64,000 nucleotides of DNA, taken from the NCBI GenBank assembly GCA_024102815.1, contig JAGFJJ010000011.1, forward strand, positions 89,603 through 153,602. Reading direction: 5' to 3'. Both the position numbers and the translations under genes were made by a program. This document shows positions 27,445 through 35,725 of the stretch, one piece after another. The notes under the pieces are model-generated. The model was not told the DNA's origin. It made no database searches and saw only the letters and a program-made list of their open reading frames with translations. The first letter of the stretch is position 1. Each line of letters opens with the position of its first letter. The DNA comes from Phycisphaerae bacterium. Its GTDB lineage: Bacteria > Planctomycetota > Phycisphaerae > UBA1845.

Positions 27445-28460
27445 GCGCCCGCCCTCCGCAGCTGATGCAACTTGGCCAGCGCCGCGCCGCTGCGGAGCGA
27501 AACACGAGCCTGCTCCAGGGCGGCACAAAGTGTCAACTCCCCGTCACTGGAAGCCAGAATAGCAGCGGCGGCGTTGAGGAGAACGATATCGCGGCGAGCA
27601 TCCACGACCTCCCCCGCCAGGATGCCCCGCGTTACCCGCGCATTTTCCGCAGCATCGCCGCCGGCCAGCTCCTCCGCGCGGCAGCGCCGCAGCCCGACCG
27701 ACTCGGGCTCCAGCGCCCCGCGCTTGATCTCCCCGCAATCCAGCCTCGCGAAAGTCGTCGTACCGGTAAGGGTCATTTCGTCCAGACCGTCGCCATGGAA
27801 GACCATCGCCCGCTCAACGCCCAACTCCCTCAGCGCATGCGCCATGGGCTCCACCAGCTCCGCGCGGAACACGCCCATCGCCTGCCGCCGCACGAATCCG
27901 GGATTCACCAGCGGCCCGAGCAGGTTGAACACCGTCTTGTGCCCGCGAGCGGACAAGCGCCGCCGGGCTTCCATCACGGCCGCCATTGCCGGATGAAACG
28001 CGGGCGCGGGGAGGAACACGACTCCCACTTCCCGCAGCAACCGCGACGCGGCATCGGCGTCCGTCGGGCCGGCGATCCCCAACGCCTTCAGGCAATCCGC
28101 GCTGCCGCAGCGGCTCGATACCGCCCGGTTGCCGTGCTTGACCACCGGAACGCCCGCACCGGCCACGACGAACGCGGCGGTCGTGGAGATGTTGAACGTG
28201 CCGCTGCGATCGCCGCCCGTGCCGCACAGATCGACGGCGTTTCGCGGAACCTCCGGAAGGCGAACGCATCGCTTGCGCAGCATCCGGGCCATGGATGCCA
28301 GTTCCCCGGCCTCCGGAATTCGACCGTTAAGCCTCTCCAGAAGCGCGACCTGATCCTCGACCGATGCGTCGACGTGCATCACGAGACGCAGCACGGCGAG
28401 GGCTTCCCCACTTCGGATGGCGGAAGTTGCCACGCGAGTATTCGTCGGGCTAAGCGGCAT
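27441..28460 (-). CDS. trpD: Anthranilate phosphoribosyltransferase
   Basis: This 339-residue enzyme transfers phosphoribose from PRPP to anthranilate. The PRPP loop is DLCGTGGDRSGTFNIST, followed by VVKHGNRAVSSRCGSADCLKALG with the substrate-binding residues, FNLLGPLVNPG and VFHGDGLDEMT. It overlaps the end of trpG by 11 bp. The length is normal and all motifs are intact. It is separate from the glutamine amidotransferase, unlike the fused TrpGD of enterics. Confidence 0.97.
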   Translation of the reverse strand: MPLSPTNTRVATSAIRSGEALAVLRLVMHVDASVEDQVALLERLNGRIPEAGELASMARMLRKRCVRLPEVPRNAVDLCGTGGDRSGTFNISTTAAFVVAGAGVPVVKHGNRAVSSRCGSADCLKALGIAGPTDADAASRLLREVGVVFLPAPAFHPAMAAVMEARRRLSARGHKTVFNLLGPLVNPGFVRRQAMGVFRAELVEPMAHALRELGVERAMVFHGDGLDEMTLTGTTTFARLDCGEIKRGALEPESVGLRRCRAEELAGGDAAENARVTRGILAGEVVDARRDIVLLNAAAAILASSDGELTLCAALEQARVSLRSGAALAKLHQLRRAGA

Positions 28461-29049
28461 GGCGCACCTCCAACTCGTTGAGCAGATTGTGAATGAGTCG
28501 CGGACCGGAGGGCGTCAGCACGCTCTCCGGATGGAACTGCACCCCCCACACGGGCCGATGCCGGTGGCGGACAGCCATGACCTGCTCGCCATACGTCGCA
28601 TCGACAACGAGCGAAGACGGAACAGAGTGTGCAATCAGCGAGTGATAGCGTCCGACCTGAATTGGATTCTCGACGCCCTGAAACAGTCCCGATTGACTGT
28701 GCTGGATCAGCGCGGGCTTGCCGTGCATGATTTCGCTGGCCGTCCCCACACGACCACCGAAATGATGAACGATGCATTGGTGTCCGAGGCACACGCCGAA
28801 AATGGGGACCACGCCGGCGAACTCCGCGAGCAGTGCGAGGCACAGCGTCGCGTCCTCGGGCGTCCCTGGGCCCGGCGAAAGAAGGAGCAGGTTCGGCGCC
28901 TGACGGCGGATCGTCGCCACCGCTTCGTGCTCCGGCCAGTTGCGACGAAAAACGTCGACCGTGCATCCGCAGCAGCGGAATTGATCCGCGAGGATATGCA
29001 CGAACGAATCGTCGTTGTCGATTGCCAGCACGTATGGTTCAGCCGCCAT
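28450..29049 (-). CDS. trpG: Anthranilate synthase glutamine amidotransferase component
   Basis: This 199-residue class I glutamine amidotransferase supplies ammonia to TrpE. The triad is present: Cys in FGVCLGHQC, and His-x-Glu in VQFHPES. LLLSPGPGTPEDA forms the oxyanion strand. It overlaps trpE by 11 bp at its start and trpD by 11 bp at its end. In some bacteria this subunit also serves PabB, which cannot be judged here. Confidence 0.96.
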   Translation of the reverse strand: MAAEPYVLAIDNDDSFVHILADQFRCCGCTVDVFRRNWPEHEAVATIRRQAPNLLLLSPGPGTPEDATLCLALLAEFAGVVPIFGVCLGHQCIVHHFGGRVGTASEIMHGKPALIQHSQSGLFQGVENPIQVGRYHSLIAHSVPSSLVVDATYGEQVMAVRHRHRPVWGVQFHPESVLTPSGPRLIHNLLNELEVRHAA

Positions 29050-30643
29050 GACTCGCCTCCTTCAACGCCTTGATGCAGGCGTCCAACTTCCGCTCCGTCT
29101 CCAGCCATTCGTTTTGCGCAATGCTGTCGGCCACGATTCCCGCCCCGGCCCGAAGGTACACGTGTCCGTCGAGCACGCGCATGGCGCGGATGATGATGGC
29201 CGTTTCGAGTTCTCCCGAAATGGAAAGGAAGCCCACGGCGCCCCCGAAGAAACCTCTTGCCGAGGATTCCAGCTCGGCAATGAGGCGCATGGCCTGCGGC
29301 TTGGGCGCTCCTGTGAGCGTGCCCATGTTCATCGTGGACACGTAGGCATCGAGCGCGTCGAACTCGTCGCGCAGTTCGCCGCGAATGCGCGAGACGAGAT
29401 GCTGCACGTGCGAGTACTTCTCGATTTCGAGCGCCGCTTCGACCCGCGTGGTCCCCGGACGGCAGACGCTGGCAACGTCATTGCGGGCGAGGTCCACGAG
29501 CATGGTGTGTTCGGCCAGCTCTTTCGTGTCGATCTTGAGGGCAATCTCCAGCCGCGAATCGAGTTCGGGATCAATCGAACCGTCACGCAGGCCGCGCGGT
29601 CGCGTCCCGGCGATGGGGCGGAGCTCGACCGTACGTTTCTCACCGTCACCCGCGACCCGTACGGCCAGCTCCGGCGAAGCGCCGAGCAGTACGCCGAACT
29701 CGTCCCGGACATAAAACATGAACGGCGAGGGGTTGCATTCCTTGAGGGCGCGATAGACGGGAAACGCGTCGCCCTCGAAGGGAGCGGACAGCATCCGCCC
29801 GACCACAGCTTGAAACACGTCGCCCCTGGCGATCGATGCCTTTACCTCTTCGACCATGGCGACAAAGCGCTCATGAGAAGTATCCGAAGTGAATTCGCCG
29901 AGTGTCGCGGCCCCCGTCGGGCACTGGCTCTCGGTTCGGGCGGATTCGAGCGGACTCTCCAAACCCTGCCCCTCGACGACCGGCACCGCTTCGCCGTCAC
30001 CGCCTGCGACGCTCGCATGCGTCGTCGTTTTGCGAAGGTGGTCCACAATGAAGAACCGCGATGGCAAGAAGAAAACGTAGTCCGGCTCGCTGAGGGGATC
30101 ACTTGCCGCGGGGGGAATGTCCTCAAGGTGACGCACGAAGTCGTACGCAAACACCCCGAAGAGACCATACGGCAAATCTGCCGGTGGGCCCTGCTCGACC
30201 CCGGGCAGGAAGGCCCGCAGAACGTCGACGTGGAGGCACGACCGCAGGCGCTCTTCGAAAGAGGCAGGGCGGGAGACGCTCTCCGGGAGCTGGAATGTCA
30301 GGCTTGTATCACACTCGTCCACCAGCACCAGCGAACGGGGCAAACGAGCCTTCACACGGACGAGCAACTGTCGGCCCATGTTCTCGAGCGCCGCGATTTC
30401 CACCATATTGCCCCGCCCGCAAACCATGAGCGCAGAGCGGATCACGCCGATGGAACGATCCGCGTAACGCGGTCCTTGCTCACCCGATTCGAGCAGCACA
30501 CAACCGGGCTGCGTTCCACCGTTGGTCAGCCGCGCGAACAGTGTGGCCGCATCCGCGCAGCCGGGAGCCGTCTGCACGGCCAGTTCGACGGCGAAATCTC
30601 TTGCCGTTCTCGCAGGCGTCGTGTGTTGGAGCACTTCAAACAT
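29039..30643 (-). CDS. trpE: Anthranilate synthase component I
   Basis: This 534-residue chorismate-using enzyme makes anthranilate. The tryptophan feedback site LLESGEQGPRYADRS is present in the N-terminal half, so allosteric inhibition by Trp is likely. The catalytic half carries GDVFQAVVGRM, MFYVRDEFGVLLGASPE, RPIAGTRPRG, DLARNDVASVCRPG and GTLTGAPKPQAM. The ATG at 30643 has GTGAGGG ten bases upstream, just after the second attenuator terminator. An in-frame extension to 30760 would run through the terminator and was rejected. Region 30530-30640 is an ordinary N-terminal domain. Confidence 0.97.
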   Translation of the reverse strand: MFEVLQHTTPARTARDFAVELAVQTAPGCADAATLFARLTNGGTQPGCVLLESGEQGPRYADRSIGVIRSALMVCGRGNMVEIAALENMGRQLLVRVKARLPRSLVLVDECDTSLTFQLPESVSRPASFEERLRSCLHVDVLRAFLPGVEQGPPADLPYGLFGVFAYDFVRHLEDIPPAASDPLSEPDYVFFLPSRFFIVDHLRKTTTHASVAGGDGEAVPVVEGQGLESPLESARTESQCPTGAATLGEFTSDTSHERFVAMVEEVKASIARGDVFQAVVGRMLSAPFEGDAFPVYRALKECNPSPFMFYVRDEFGVLLGASPELAVRVAGDGEKRTVELRPIAGTRPRGLRDGSIDPELDSRLEIALKIDTKELAEHTMLVDLARNDVASVCRPGTTRVEAALEIEKYSHVQHLVSRIRGELRDEFDALDAYVSTMNMGTLTGAPKPQAMRLIAELESSARGFFGGAVGFLSISGELETAIIIRAMRVLDGHVYLRAGAGIVADSIAQNEWLETERKLDACIKALKEASHGG

Positions 30644-30658
30644 CCGCTTGGCCCTCAC

Positions 30659-30686
30659 AAAAAAAGCCCGCCAAATCGGGCGGGCC
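30659..30686 (-). terminator. Second trp attenuator terminator
   Basis: On the transcript, GCCCGCC (from 30679-30685) pairs with GGCGGGC (from 30666-30672) over a six-base loop, followed by a run of seven T. It sits 16 bases before trpE and directly after the second Trp-rich leader frame, so it can act as the terminator of an attenuator. Its stem is nearly the same as that of the first terminator. Confidence 0.85.
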
Positions 30687-30713
30687 TTGGTTCGCTGATC
30701 CTCACAAACGCGC

Positions 30714-30869
30714 TCAGCGCGGAGGCGGCCCACCGGGATCCGCGTACCACCACCAACCACACGTAAAGCCCGTCCGGCGCGGAGAACGCGCTGAGCAAGA
30801 CCGGAGCGACCTTCCGGTCGTCGCCGAGCTACCTGTTGATCCTGATGTTTGTCTTACTGCCGGCCGCAT
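30714..30869 (-). CDS. Possible second trp leader peptide with Trp-Trp-Trp
   Basis: This leftward frame of 51 codons runs from the ATG at 30869 to the TGA at 30714-30716 and contains CGWWWYADPGGPPPR at its end. The three consecutive Trp codons, followed at once by GC-rich hairpin sequence and then a terminator, are what a transcription attenuator needs. CTCAGCGCG and CGCGCTGAG arms (DNA at 30787-30795 and 30713-30721) are complementary across the Trp codons and the stop. The start is uncertain: the peptide is longer than usual and no GTG or TTG lies nearer. If not translated, the WWW codons would be a relic of duplication. Confidence 0.5.
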   Translation of the reverse strand: MRPAVRQTSGSTGSSATTGRSLRSCSARSPRRTGFTCGWWWYADPGGPPPR

Positions 30870-30905
30870 TTTCCGATCTACTCGCCCATCCCTCACATTC
30901 GCCTG

Positions 30906-30934
30906 AAAAAAAAGCCCGCCGATTTCGGCGGGCT
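30906..30934 (-). terminator. First trp attenuator terminator
   Basis: On the transcript, AGCCCGCC (30927-30934) pairs with GGCGGGCT (30913-30920). The loop can add one more C-G pair, and a run of eight T follows. It lies about 30 bases after the stop of the 20-residue leader peptide. GGCGGG and CCCGCC segments inside the leader frame (30971-30985) are complementary to its arms, so alternative pairings are possible. Confidence 0.92.
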
Positions 30935-30964
30935 CCCAGCACTCTTGTGCGCAAACCTGGTGAC

Positions 30965-31027
30965 TCACCAGGCGGGAAACCCGCCGGCCTCAAACCACCA
31001 CCAGTAATTGCGCTGCGTCATTGTCAT
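30965..31027 (-). CDS. trpL: trp operon leader peptide
   Basis: The ATG at 31027 opens a 20-codon frame that ends in TGA at 30965-30967. The product is MTMTQRNYWWWFEAGGFPAW. Four of twenty residues are Trp, three of them consecutive. Together with the hairpins and terminator downstream and the trpEGDCFBA-aroF genes beyond, this is a ribosome-mediated tryptophan attenuator. A 17-base palindrome (30956-30972) spans the stop codon and overlaps one arm of the GGCGGG/CCCGCC hairpin (30971-30985), so the two structures exclude each other. Confidence 0.88.
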   Translation of the reverse strand: MTMTQRNYWWWFEAGGFPAW

Positions 31028-31035
31028 GGCGACGT

Positions 31036-31065
31036 CTTATAGCAGAATATCCGCGCTCAAGTCAA
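31036..31065 (-). promoter_or_regulatory. Sigma70-type promoter of the trp operon
   Basis: Reading leftward, TTGACT (31065-31060), an 18-base spacer and TATAAG (31041-31036). Initiation about seven bases after the -10 box would fall near 31029, only a few bases before the leader-peptide ATG at 31027, so the leader peptide may be translated from a leaderless or nearly leaderless transcript. Confidence 0.8.
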
Positions 31066-31133
31066 GCAACTTTCACCAATGCGAACGGACAGCTCTCAAA
31101 CGTCCGAAAACAAACCGCATATCGAAAAGTGCG

Positions 31134-32282
31134 TTATTGCAGCGCCGCCACCCAGTCGGCCACGGCGTCGATGCCTTCGTCGCGGATGGTGCTGGCTTTC
31201 CAGATGGGACGGTCCTCGCCGACGGAACTGAGGAGCTGAGCGTGCGTGGAATCCGCCCCGGGCAGGTCACACTTGTTGATCACGAAGGCATTGGCGATTT
31301 CCACGATGCCGGCCTTGGAGAACTGCACCGAATCACCCGAGTCGGGCATGAGCAGCAGCAGCGTGTGATCCACGAGTTCGCGCACGGAAACGTCGCCCTG
31401 CCCCGCGCCGACGGTCTCCACCAGAATGAAATCGAAACCGAATCCGTCCAGGACCTTGAGCACCGCCGGCGCCGCAGGTGACAAACCCCCGGCACCACCA
31501 CCCGACGACAGGCTGCGAATGAACAGGCCGTAGTCCGGCTCGCCGCTCATCATCCGCAGGCGATCGCCCAGGAGCGCGCCGCCCGTGATCGGGCTGCTGG
31601 GATCGATGGCCAGGACGGCCACACGTCTGTCACGCAGGCGTAATCGCTTGGCCAGACGTCCGATGAACGAGCTCTTGCCCACGCCCGGGGCCCCGGTGAT
31701 ACCGATGACGCGGGCGTTCCCCGTGGGCGGGTCCCAACCATCGAGCGCGTCCCCCCGCTGGATCGCGGTGATGATTTTGGCCAAGGCGCGCATATCGCCT
31801 TGTTCATAGCCCGTGCGAACGTCGCCGATCCTGGCCGAGGCATGCCCGGCGGCGAGTTCGCGCAGCTTGACGATGATCGAATCGACCGACGAACCCGGGT
31901 TGAACACCGCCGCCAGTCCCATTTCCAACAGCTTGGGATGATCGGCTTCGGGCACGATGCCGCCCAACACGACGGGAATGTGCTCGATTCCCATCTCCTT
32001 GCGGTAACGGAGCATCTCCGGCATGACCGTCATGTGCGCGGCCGAGAGCAGGCTCACGCCGACCACATCCACGTCTTCCTGCAACGCGGCGTGCATCGTC
32101 GCCTCGCAGGTTTGCCAGAGTCCCGTGTAGATGACTTCAATACCCGCGTCCCGGAACGATCGTGCCAGAACCTTGACACCGCGATCGTGCCCGTCGAGCC
32201 CGATCTTGGCCAGAAGCACGCGGGGGGGATATTTCGTCTTGCTCATGGTCGGTTCGCGCGTAGCCGTTGCCATCGTTACCAT
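31134..32282 (-). CDS. Fusion of B12-binding mutase domain and MeaB/ArgK-type GTPase
   Basis: This protein has 382 residues. Residues about 18-150 form the cobalamin-binding domain of acyl-CoA mutases, with the DxHxxG motif DGHDRG (His ligates cobalt), [11 protein letters not shown], and [11 protein letters not shown]. Residues about 155-382 are a MeaB-type G-protein chaperone: Walker [40 protein letters not shown] and NKCD. The GTPase normally loads and protects adenosylcobalamin in the mutase. IcmF has these two domains followed by the substrate-binding barrel in one chain; here the barrel is the preceding gene, with an ATG/TAA overlap, so the enzyme looks like IcmF cut after the G domain. 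Confidence 0.93.
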   Translation of the reverse strand: MVTMATATREPTMSKTKYPPRVLLAKIGLDGHDRGVKVLARSFRDAGIEVIYTGLWQTCEATMHAALQEDVDVVGVSLLSAAHMTVMPEMLRYRKEMGIEHIPVVLGGIVPEADHPKLLEMGLAAVFNPGSSVDSIIVKLRELAAGHASARIGDVRTGYEQGDMRALAKIITAIQRGDALDGWDPPTGNARVIGITGAPGVGKSSFIGRLAKRLRLRDRRVAVLAIDPSSPITGGALLGDRLRMMSGEPDYGLFIRSLSSGGGAGGLSPAAPAVLKVLDGFGFDFILVETVGAGQGDVSVRELVDHTLLLLMPDSGDSVQFSKAGIVEIANAFVINKCDLPGADSTHAQLLSSVGEDRPIWKASTIRDEGIDAVADWVAALQ

Positions 32283-33877
32283 TCCGGTCCGCCGTCGTAG
32301 GCCCCGAAGACTCCCTTCATCGTGTCCATCATCTCTCCCACCGTGGCGTCGGCCTTGGCGGCGTCGATCAGCGCGGGCATGACGTTGACGCCCTTCCGTG
32401 CGTCCTCACGCAGGCGATCCAGCGCCGCAGCGTGCCGCCCGGCGTCGCGCGTTCGCTTGAGCTCCTTGAGCCCGGCCACCTGGACGTCTTCCGTCTCCTG
32501 CGTGATCTGGAGAATGGGAATATCCACCGGGCCCTTCTCGACAAAATCCGTCACGCCCACGACTTTCTGTTCGCCCTGGTCGATACGCCGCTGCTCCGCC
32601 TGGGCGGATTCCGTGATGCAGCGCCGGAAGTAGCCGCGATCGACCGCCGCAAGCACCCCGCCCATGGCATCGATCTCGTCGAGAATCGCCCACGCTTCCT
32701 CTTCGATCTCGTTCGTCATTTTCTCCACAAAGTAGCTTCCACCCAGGGGATCGACCGCCTGCGTCACATGGGTCTCGTGTGCGAGGATCTGCTGCGTGCG
32801 CAGGGCAAGCTTGGCCGCCAGTTCCGACGGCAGCGCCAGCGTTTCGTCCATGCTGTTGGTATGAAGCGACTGCGTCCCGCCCAGCACCGCGGCCAGCGCC
32901 TGGTACGCCACGCGGATCAGGTTGTTCATCGGCTGCTGCTCGGTAAGCGTCACGCCCGCCGTCTGGCAGTGCATCCGCAACATCCAGCTCCGCTCCTGCT
33001 GCGCGTGGAAACGGTCGCGCATGAGCTTCGACCAGATGCGCCGCGAAGCCCGCAGCTTGGCAATCTCCTCAAAGAAGTCGTTATGCACGTCAAAGAAAAA
33101 GCTCAGCCGCTGGGCAAAGGCATCCACGTCGAGCCCCCGCTCGATGGACTTCTTCGTGTAGCAGACGCCGTCGGCCAGCGTGAATGCCAGCTCCTGCGCC
33201 GCGGTCGCACCGGCCTCACGAATGTGGTACCCGCTGATGCTCACCGTGTTCCACTGCGGCATGTGGTGCGTGCAATACTCGATGGTGTCAATTACCAGGT
33301 TGACGCTGGGCCGGGGCGGGAAAACATACTCGTTCTGAGCGTGAAACTCCTTCAGGATGTCATTCTGCAACGTACCGCGGAGCTTGTCCGGCGAAACACC
33401 CTGCTCCTCGGCGACGCAGATGTAGAACGCCAGCAGGATCGCGGCCGGTGCGTTGATCGTCATGCTCGTGCTGACTTCGGCCAGATTGATCCCCACGAAC
33501 AGCCGCCGCATGTCCGCCAGCGAGGAAATCGCCACCCCGCAGCGCCCCACTTCACCCAGTGACAAAGGATCGTCACTATCCCGCCCCATCAGCGTGGGCA
33601 GGTCGAACGCGGTGCTGAGACCCGTCTGCCCGTGGCTGAGCAGATACTTGAAGCGCTGATTCGTGTCGTCGGCCGAGCCGAACCCGGCGAACTGCCGCAT
33701 GGTCCACAAGCGCCCGCCGTACATCGTCCGGTGGATACCCCGCGTGAACGGAAACGACCCCGGATCCCCCAGCGCCAGCACCGGGTCGAATCCGTTCAGG
33801 TCATCCGGCCCCGCGCATGGCGGCTCCTTCGGTGTGCCCGACTTTGCTTTCCGGCCCTCGTACGGTTGTACGCTCAT
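32276..33877 (-). CDS. icmA: Acyl-CoA mutase large subunit with isobutyryl-CoA mutase residues
   Basis: This 533-residue (beta/alpha) barrel subunit belongs to adenosylcobalamin-dependent acyl-CoA mutases. It aligns without gaps, at an offset of 26, to the active-site residues of methylmalonyl-CoA mutase as I recall the Propionibacterium numbering: Arg56, Thr59, Arg61, Ser88, Thr169, Gln171 and His218 match Arg82, Thr85, Arg87, Ser114, Thr195, Gln197 and His244. The two carboxylate-binding residues differ: Phe63 (RQFAGFG) replaces Tyr89 and Gln181 (KEFHAQN) replaces Arg207. That pair is the signature of isobutyryl-CoA mutase. It has no B12 domain, which is in the next gene. The ATG at 33877 has GGAGTGAGCGGA upstream. 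Confidence 0.9.
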   Translation of the reverse strand: MSVQPYEGRKAKSGTPKEPPCAGPDDLNGFDPVLALGDPGSFPFTRGIHRTMYGGRLWTMRQFAGFGSADDTNQRFKYLLSHGQTGLSTAFDLPTLMGRDSDDPLSLGEVGRCGVAISSLADMRRLFVGINLAEVSTSMTINAPAAILLAFYICVAEEQGVSPDKLRGTLQNDILKEFHAQNEYVFPPRPSVNLVIDTIEYCTHHMPQWNTVSISGYHIREAGATAAQELAFTLADGVCYTKKSIERGLDVDAFAQRLSFFFDVHNDFFEEIAKLRASRRIWSKLMRDRFHAQQERSWMLRMHCQTAGVTLTEQQPMNNLIRVAYQALAAVLGGTQSLHTNSMDETLALPSELAAKLALRTQQILAHETHVTQAVDPLGGSYFVEKMTNEIEEEAWAILDEIDAMGGVLAAVDRGYFRRCITESAQAEQRRIDQGEQKVVGVTDFVEKGPVDIPILQITQETEDVQVAGLKELKRTRDAGRHAAALDRLREDARKGVNVMPALIDAAKADATVGEMMDTMKGVFGAYDGGPEW

Positions 33878-33885
33878 GATTCCGC

Positions 33886-34635
33886 TCACTCCATCCACTT
33901 CGCGGGGCGTTTCTCCACGAACGCCGTCATGCCCTCGCGACTCTCCGGCCCACGGAAACAGTCGGCGAATGCCGTGATATCGTCGTCGCTGCGCAGCGCC
34001 CGTTTGGCCAGCGCCACCGCCGCCGGCGATCCCCTCTTGAACGACTTGCAGAACGCCACCACGCGAGGCGGAAGATCTTCCGGGGCGTTGACGACGTCAT
34101 CCACCAGCCCGAAAGACAGCCCCTCTTCGGCCGACACGGGCAGCGCGCTGAGAAAGAGGCGCTTTGCACGGGCAGGCCCGATCAGCGCCGCCAGTCGCTG
34201 AATGCCCTCCCACCCGGGAATCAGTCCAAGCGACGTTTCCGGCAGTCCCAGCTTAGCAGACTTCACCGCGATTCGGAAATCGCAGGCAAGCGACAGCTCC
34301 AACCCACCGCCCAGCGCGGCGCCGTTAATGGCCGCCACCGTGATCGACGGCAGCTCCGCCACCTGGTCGAGCACCGCGTGGCCCTTTTCTGCATAGCCCT
34401 TGGCTTGATCCGGCGTAAACGCGGACATCACCTTGATGTCCGCCCCGGCGACAAAGACCTTGCCTTCTGCCGCGATCACCGTCCAGCGTACGCCCTTGCT
34501 TCCGGCAACTTCCTTCAGCGCCGCGCTGAATCGATCCAGCACATCCGGCGCGAGAATATTCACGCCGCTCGCCGTGTGAAAGGTAACCGTGGCCTGCGGG
34601 CCGTCGACATGGAGCCGAACCTGCGTGTCACTCAT
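33886..34635 (-). CDS. Enoyl-CoA hydratase/crotonase
   Basis: This 249-residue crotonase-fold protein has an oxyanion hole at [11 protein letters not shown] and [20 protein letters not shown], and the two catalytic glutamates are present (LGGGLELSL and [17 protein letters not shown]). It would hydrate crotonyl-CoA or a similar 2-enoyl-CoA to the 3-hydroxyacyl-CoA. Its ATG overlaps the end of the hydroxyacyl-CoA dehydrogenase gene by 8 bp and its stop lies 8 bp before the mutase start, so it is part of one operon. The exact chain length is not deducible. Confidence 0.92.
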   Translation of the reverse strand: MSDTQVRLHVDGPQATVTFHTASGVNILAPDVLDRFSAALKEVAGSKGVRWTVIAAEGKVFVAGADIKVMSAFTPDQAKGYAEKGHAVLDQVAELPSITVAAINGAALGGGLELSLACDFRIAVKSAKLGLPETSLGLIPGWEGIQRLAALIGPARAKRLFLSALPVSAEEGLSFGLVDDVVNAPEDLPPRVVAFCKSFKRGSPAAVALAKRALRSDDDITAFADCFRGPESREGMTAFVEKRPAKWME

Positions 34636-35479
34636 AATTATAGAACCCCTGCTTGGTCTTGCGTCCCAGCCGACCGGCCATCACGTACTTCCGCAGCAAC
34701 GGGCACGGCCGATAGCGGTCCTCGCCCAGGTCGCGATGCAGCACTTCCAGAATATCCAGGCACACGTCCAGTCCGATCAGGTCGGCCAGTGCCAGCGGTC
34801 CCATCGGATGATTCATGCCCAGCTTCATGATGTCGTCGATGGCCTGCGGCGTGCCCACGCCTTCCTGGAGCGTGAACACGGCCTCGTTGATCATCGGCAT
34901 CAGCACGCGATTCGAGACAAACCCCGGGCTGTCATTGCACTCCACCGGCGTCTTGCCCACGGCCTTGGCCAGTTCGATGGTCCGCTTGCAGGTCTCGTCG
35001 TTGGTCTGCAAGCCGCGCACAACCTCGACAAGCTGCATGAGCGGAACGGGATTGAAAAAGTGCATGCCGATGAACCGCTCCGGCGCCTTGGTCTTGGCCG
35101 CCAGTTGCGTGATGCTGATGCTGCTGGTGTTGCTGGCCAGGATGCCGTCGGCCGCGACGTGCTCCTGGGCCTTTTGGAGCAGGTCGATCTTGACGTCGAG
35201 CCGCTCCGTCGCTGCCTCGACGATCAGCGCGTGCTTGCCGATCTCGGCGATGCTGCCAAAGGTCTTGATCCGCCCCTTGGCGGCCTTGGCGTCATCCGCG
35301 GCCATCTTGCCCTTCTCGACGGCGCGATCCAGCATCTTGCCGATCTGCTTGGTCGCGTCCTCCAGTGCCGCGGGAAACACGTCGAACATCGCCACGTCGT
35401 ACCCCGCCTGGGCGAAGACCTGGGCGATCCCCCGCCCCATCGTCCCCGCGCCCAGAACGGCCATCGATTTCGCTGCCAT
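34628..35479 (-). CDS. hbd: 3-hydroxybutyryl-CoA dehydrogenase
   Basis: This 283-residue NAD(P)-dependent enzyme oxidises (S)-3-hydroxybutyryl-CoA to acetoacetyl-CoA. The Rossmann motif VLGAGTMGRGIAQVFAQAG is at the N-terminus. VEAATERLDVKI, SNTSSISITQLA and the catalytic His in IGMHFFNPVPLMQLVEVV follow. The C-terminal domain has NDSPGFVSNRVLMPMINEA, NHPMGPLALADLIGLD and the terminal [10 protein letters not shown]. It is single-function, not fused to a hydratase. Confidence 0.95.
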   Translation of the reverse strand: MAAKSMAVLGAGTMGRGIAQVFAQAGYDVAMFDVFPAALEDATKQIGKMLDRAVEKGKMAADDAKAAKGRIKTFGSIAEIGKHALIVEAATERLDVKIDLLQKAQEHVAADGILASNTSSISITQLAAKTKAPERFIGMHFFNPVPLMQLVEVVRGLQTNDETCKRTIELAKAVGKTPVECNDSPGFVSNRVLMPMINEAVFTLQEGVGTPQAIDDIMKLGMNHPMGPLALADLIGLDVCLDILEVLHRDLGEDRYRPCPLLRKYVMAGRLGRKTKQGFYNYE

Positions 35480-35490
35480 GTCACCGACTC

Positions 35491-35680
35491 CTCATCGCGT
35501 AGAGTCCGCCGTACGGACCGTTTTCATCGTACGTCCCGCAATGCGATCCATTCTCATCGTAGGGTCCGCCATGCGGACGATCTTGTAGGGTGCGTCCCCT
35601 GGCGCACCTCTTCTGAGCCGCAGCACGTGGGGTCCGCCGTGCGGACCGTTCTCGATCAAGTTCTTCTGCACCCGGGTCGC
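35491..35680. repeat. Tandem 30-base palindromic repeat array (REP-like)
   Basis: Four to five imperfect copies of a unit resembling CATCGTAGRGTCCGCC + RTRCGGACCRTTYT fill the gap between the dehydrogenase genes. Copies start near 35493, 35525, 35555 and 35585, the last three at exact 30-base steps, with a further copy around 35640. Each contains the dyad GTCCGCC/(G)GCGGAC around a 4-base centre. Similar GGTCCGCCGTGCGGACC elements look like dispersed REP sequences; they may act as hairpins between operon segments. Confidence 0.7.
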
Positions 35681-35725
35681 ACACAGTAGTCTGAGATGCT
35701 GCCGGCAGATGCCGATAGTCCCGCT

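Noticed and set aside
29015..30766. 583-codon rightward frame across trpE
   Set aside because: Antisense to a well-supported trpE with all active-site motifs; no start site or homology.
31134..32282. Annotation as methylmalonyl-CoA mutase beta subunit only
   Set aside because: The C-terminal 230 residues carry a full MeaB-type GTPase, so it is a fusion, and the partner barrel has ICM residues.
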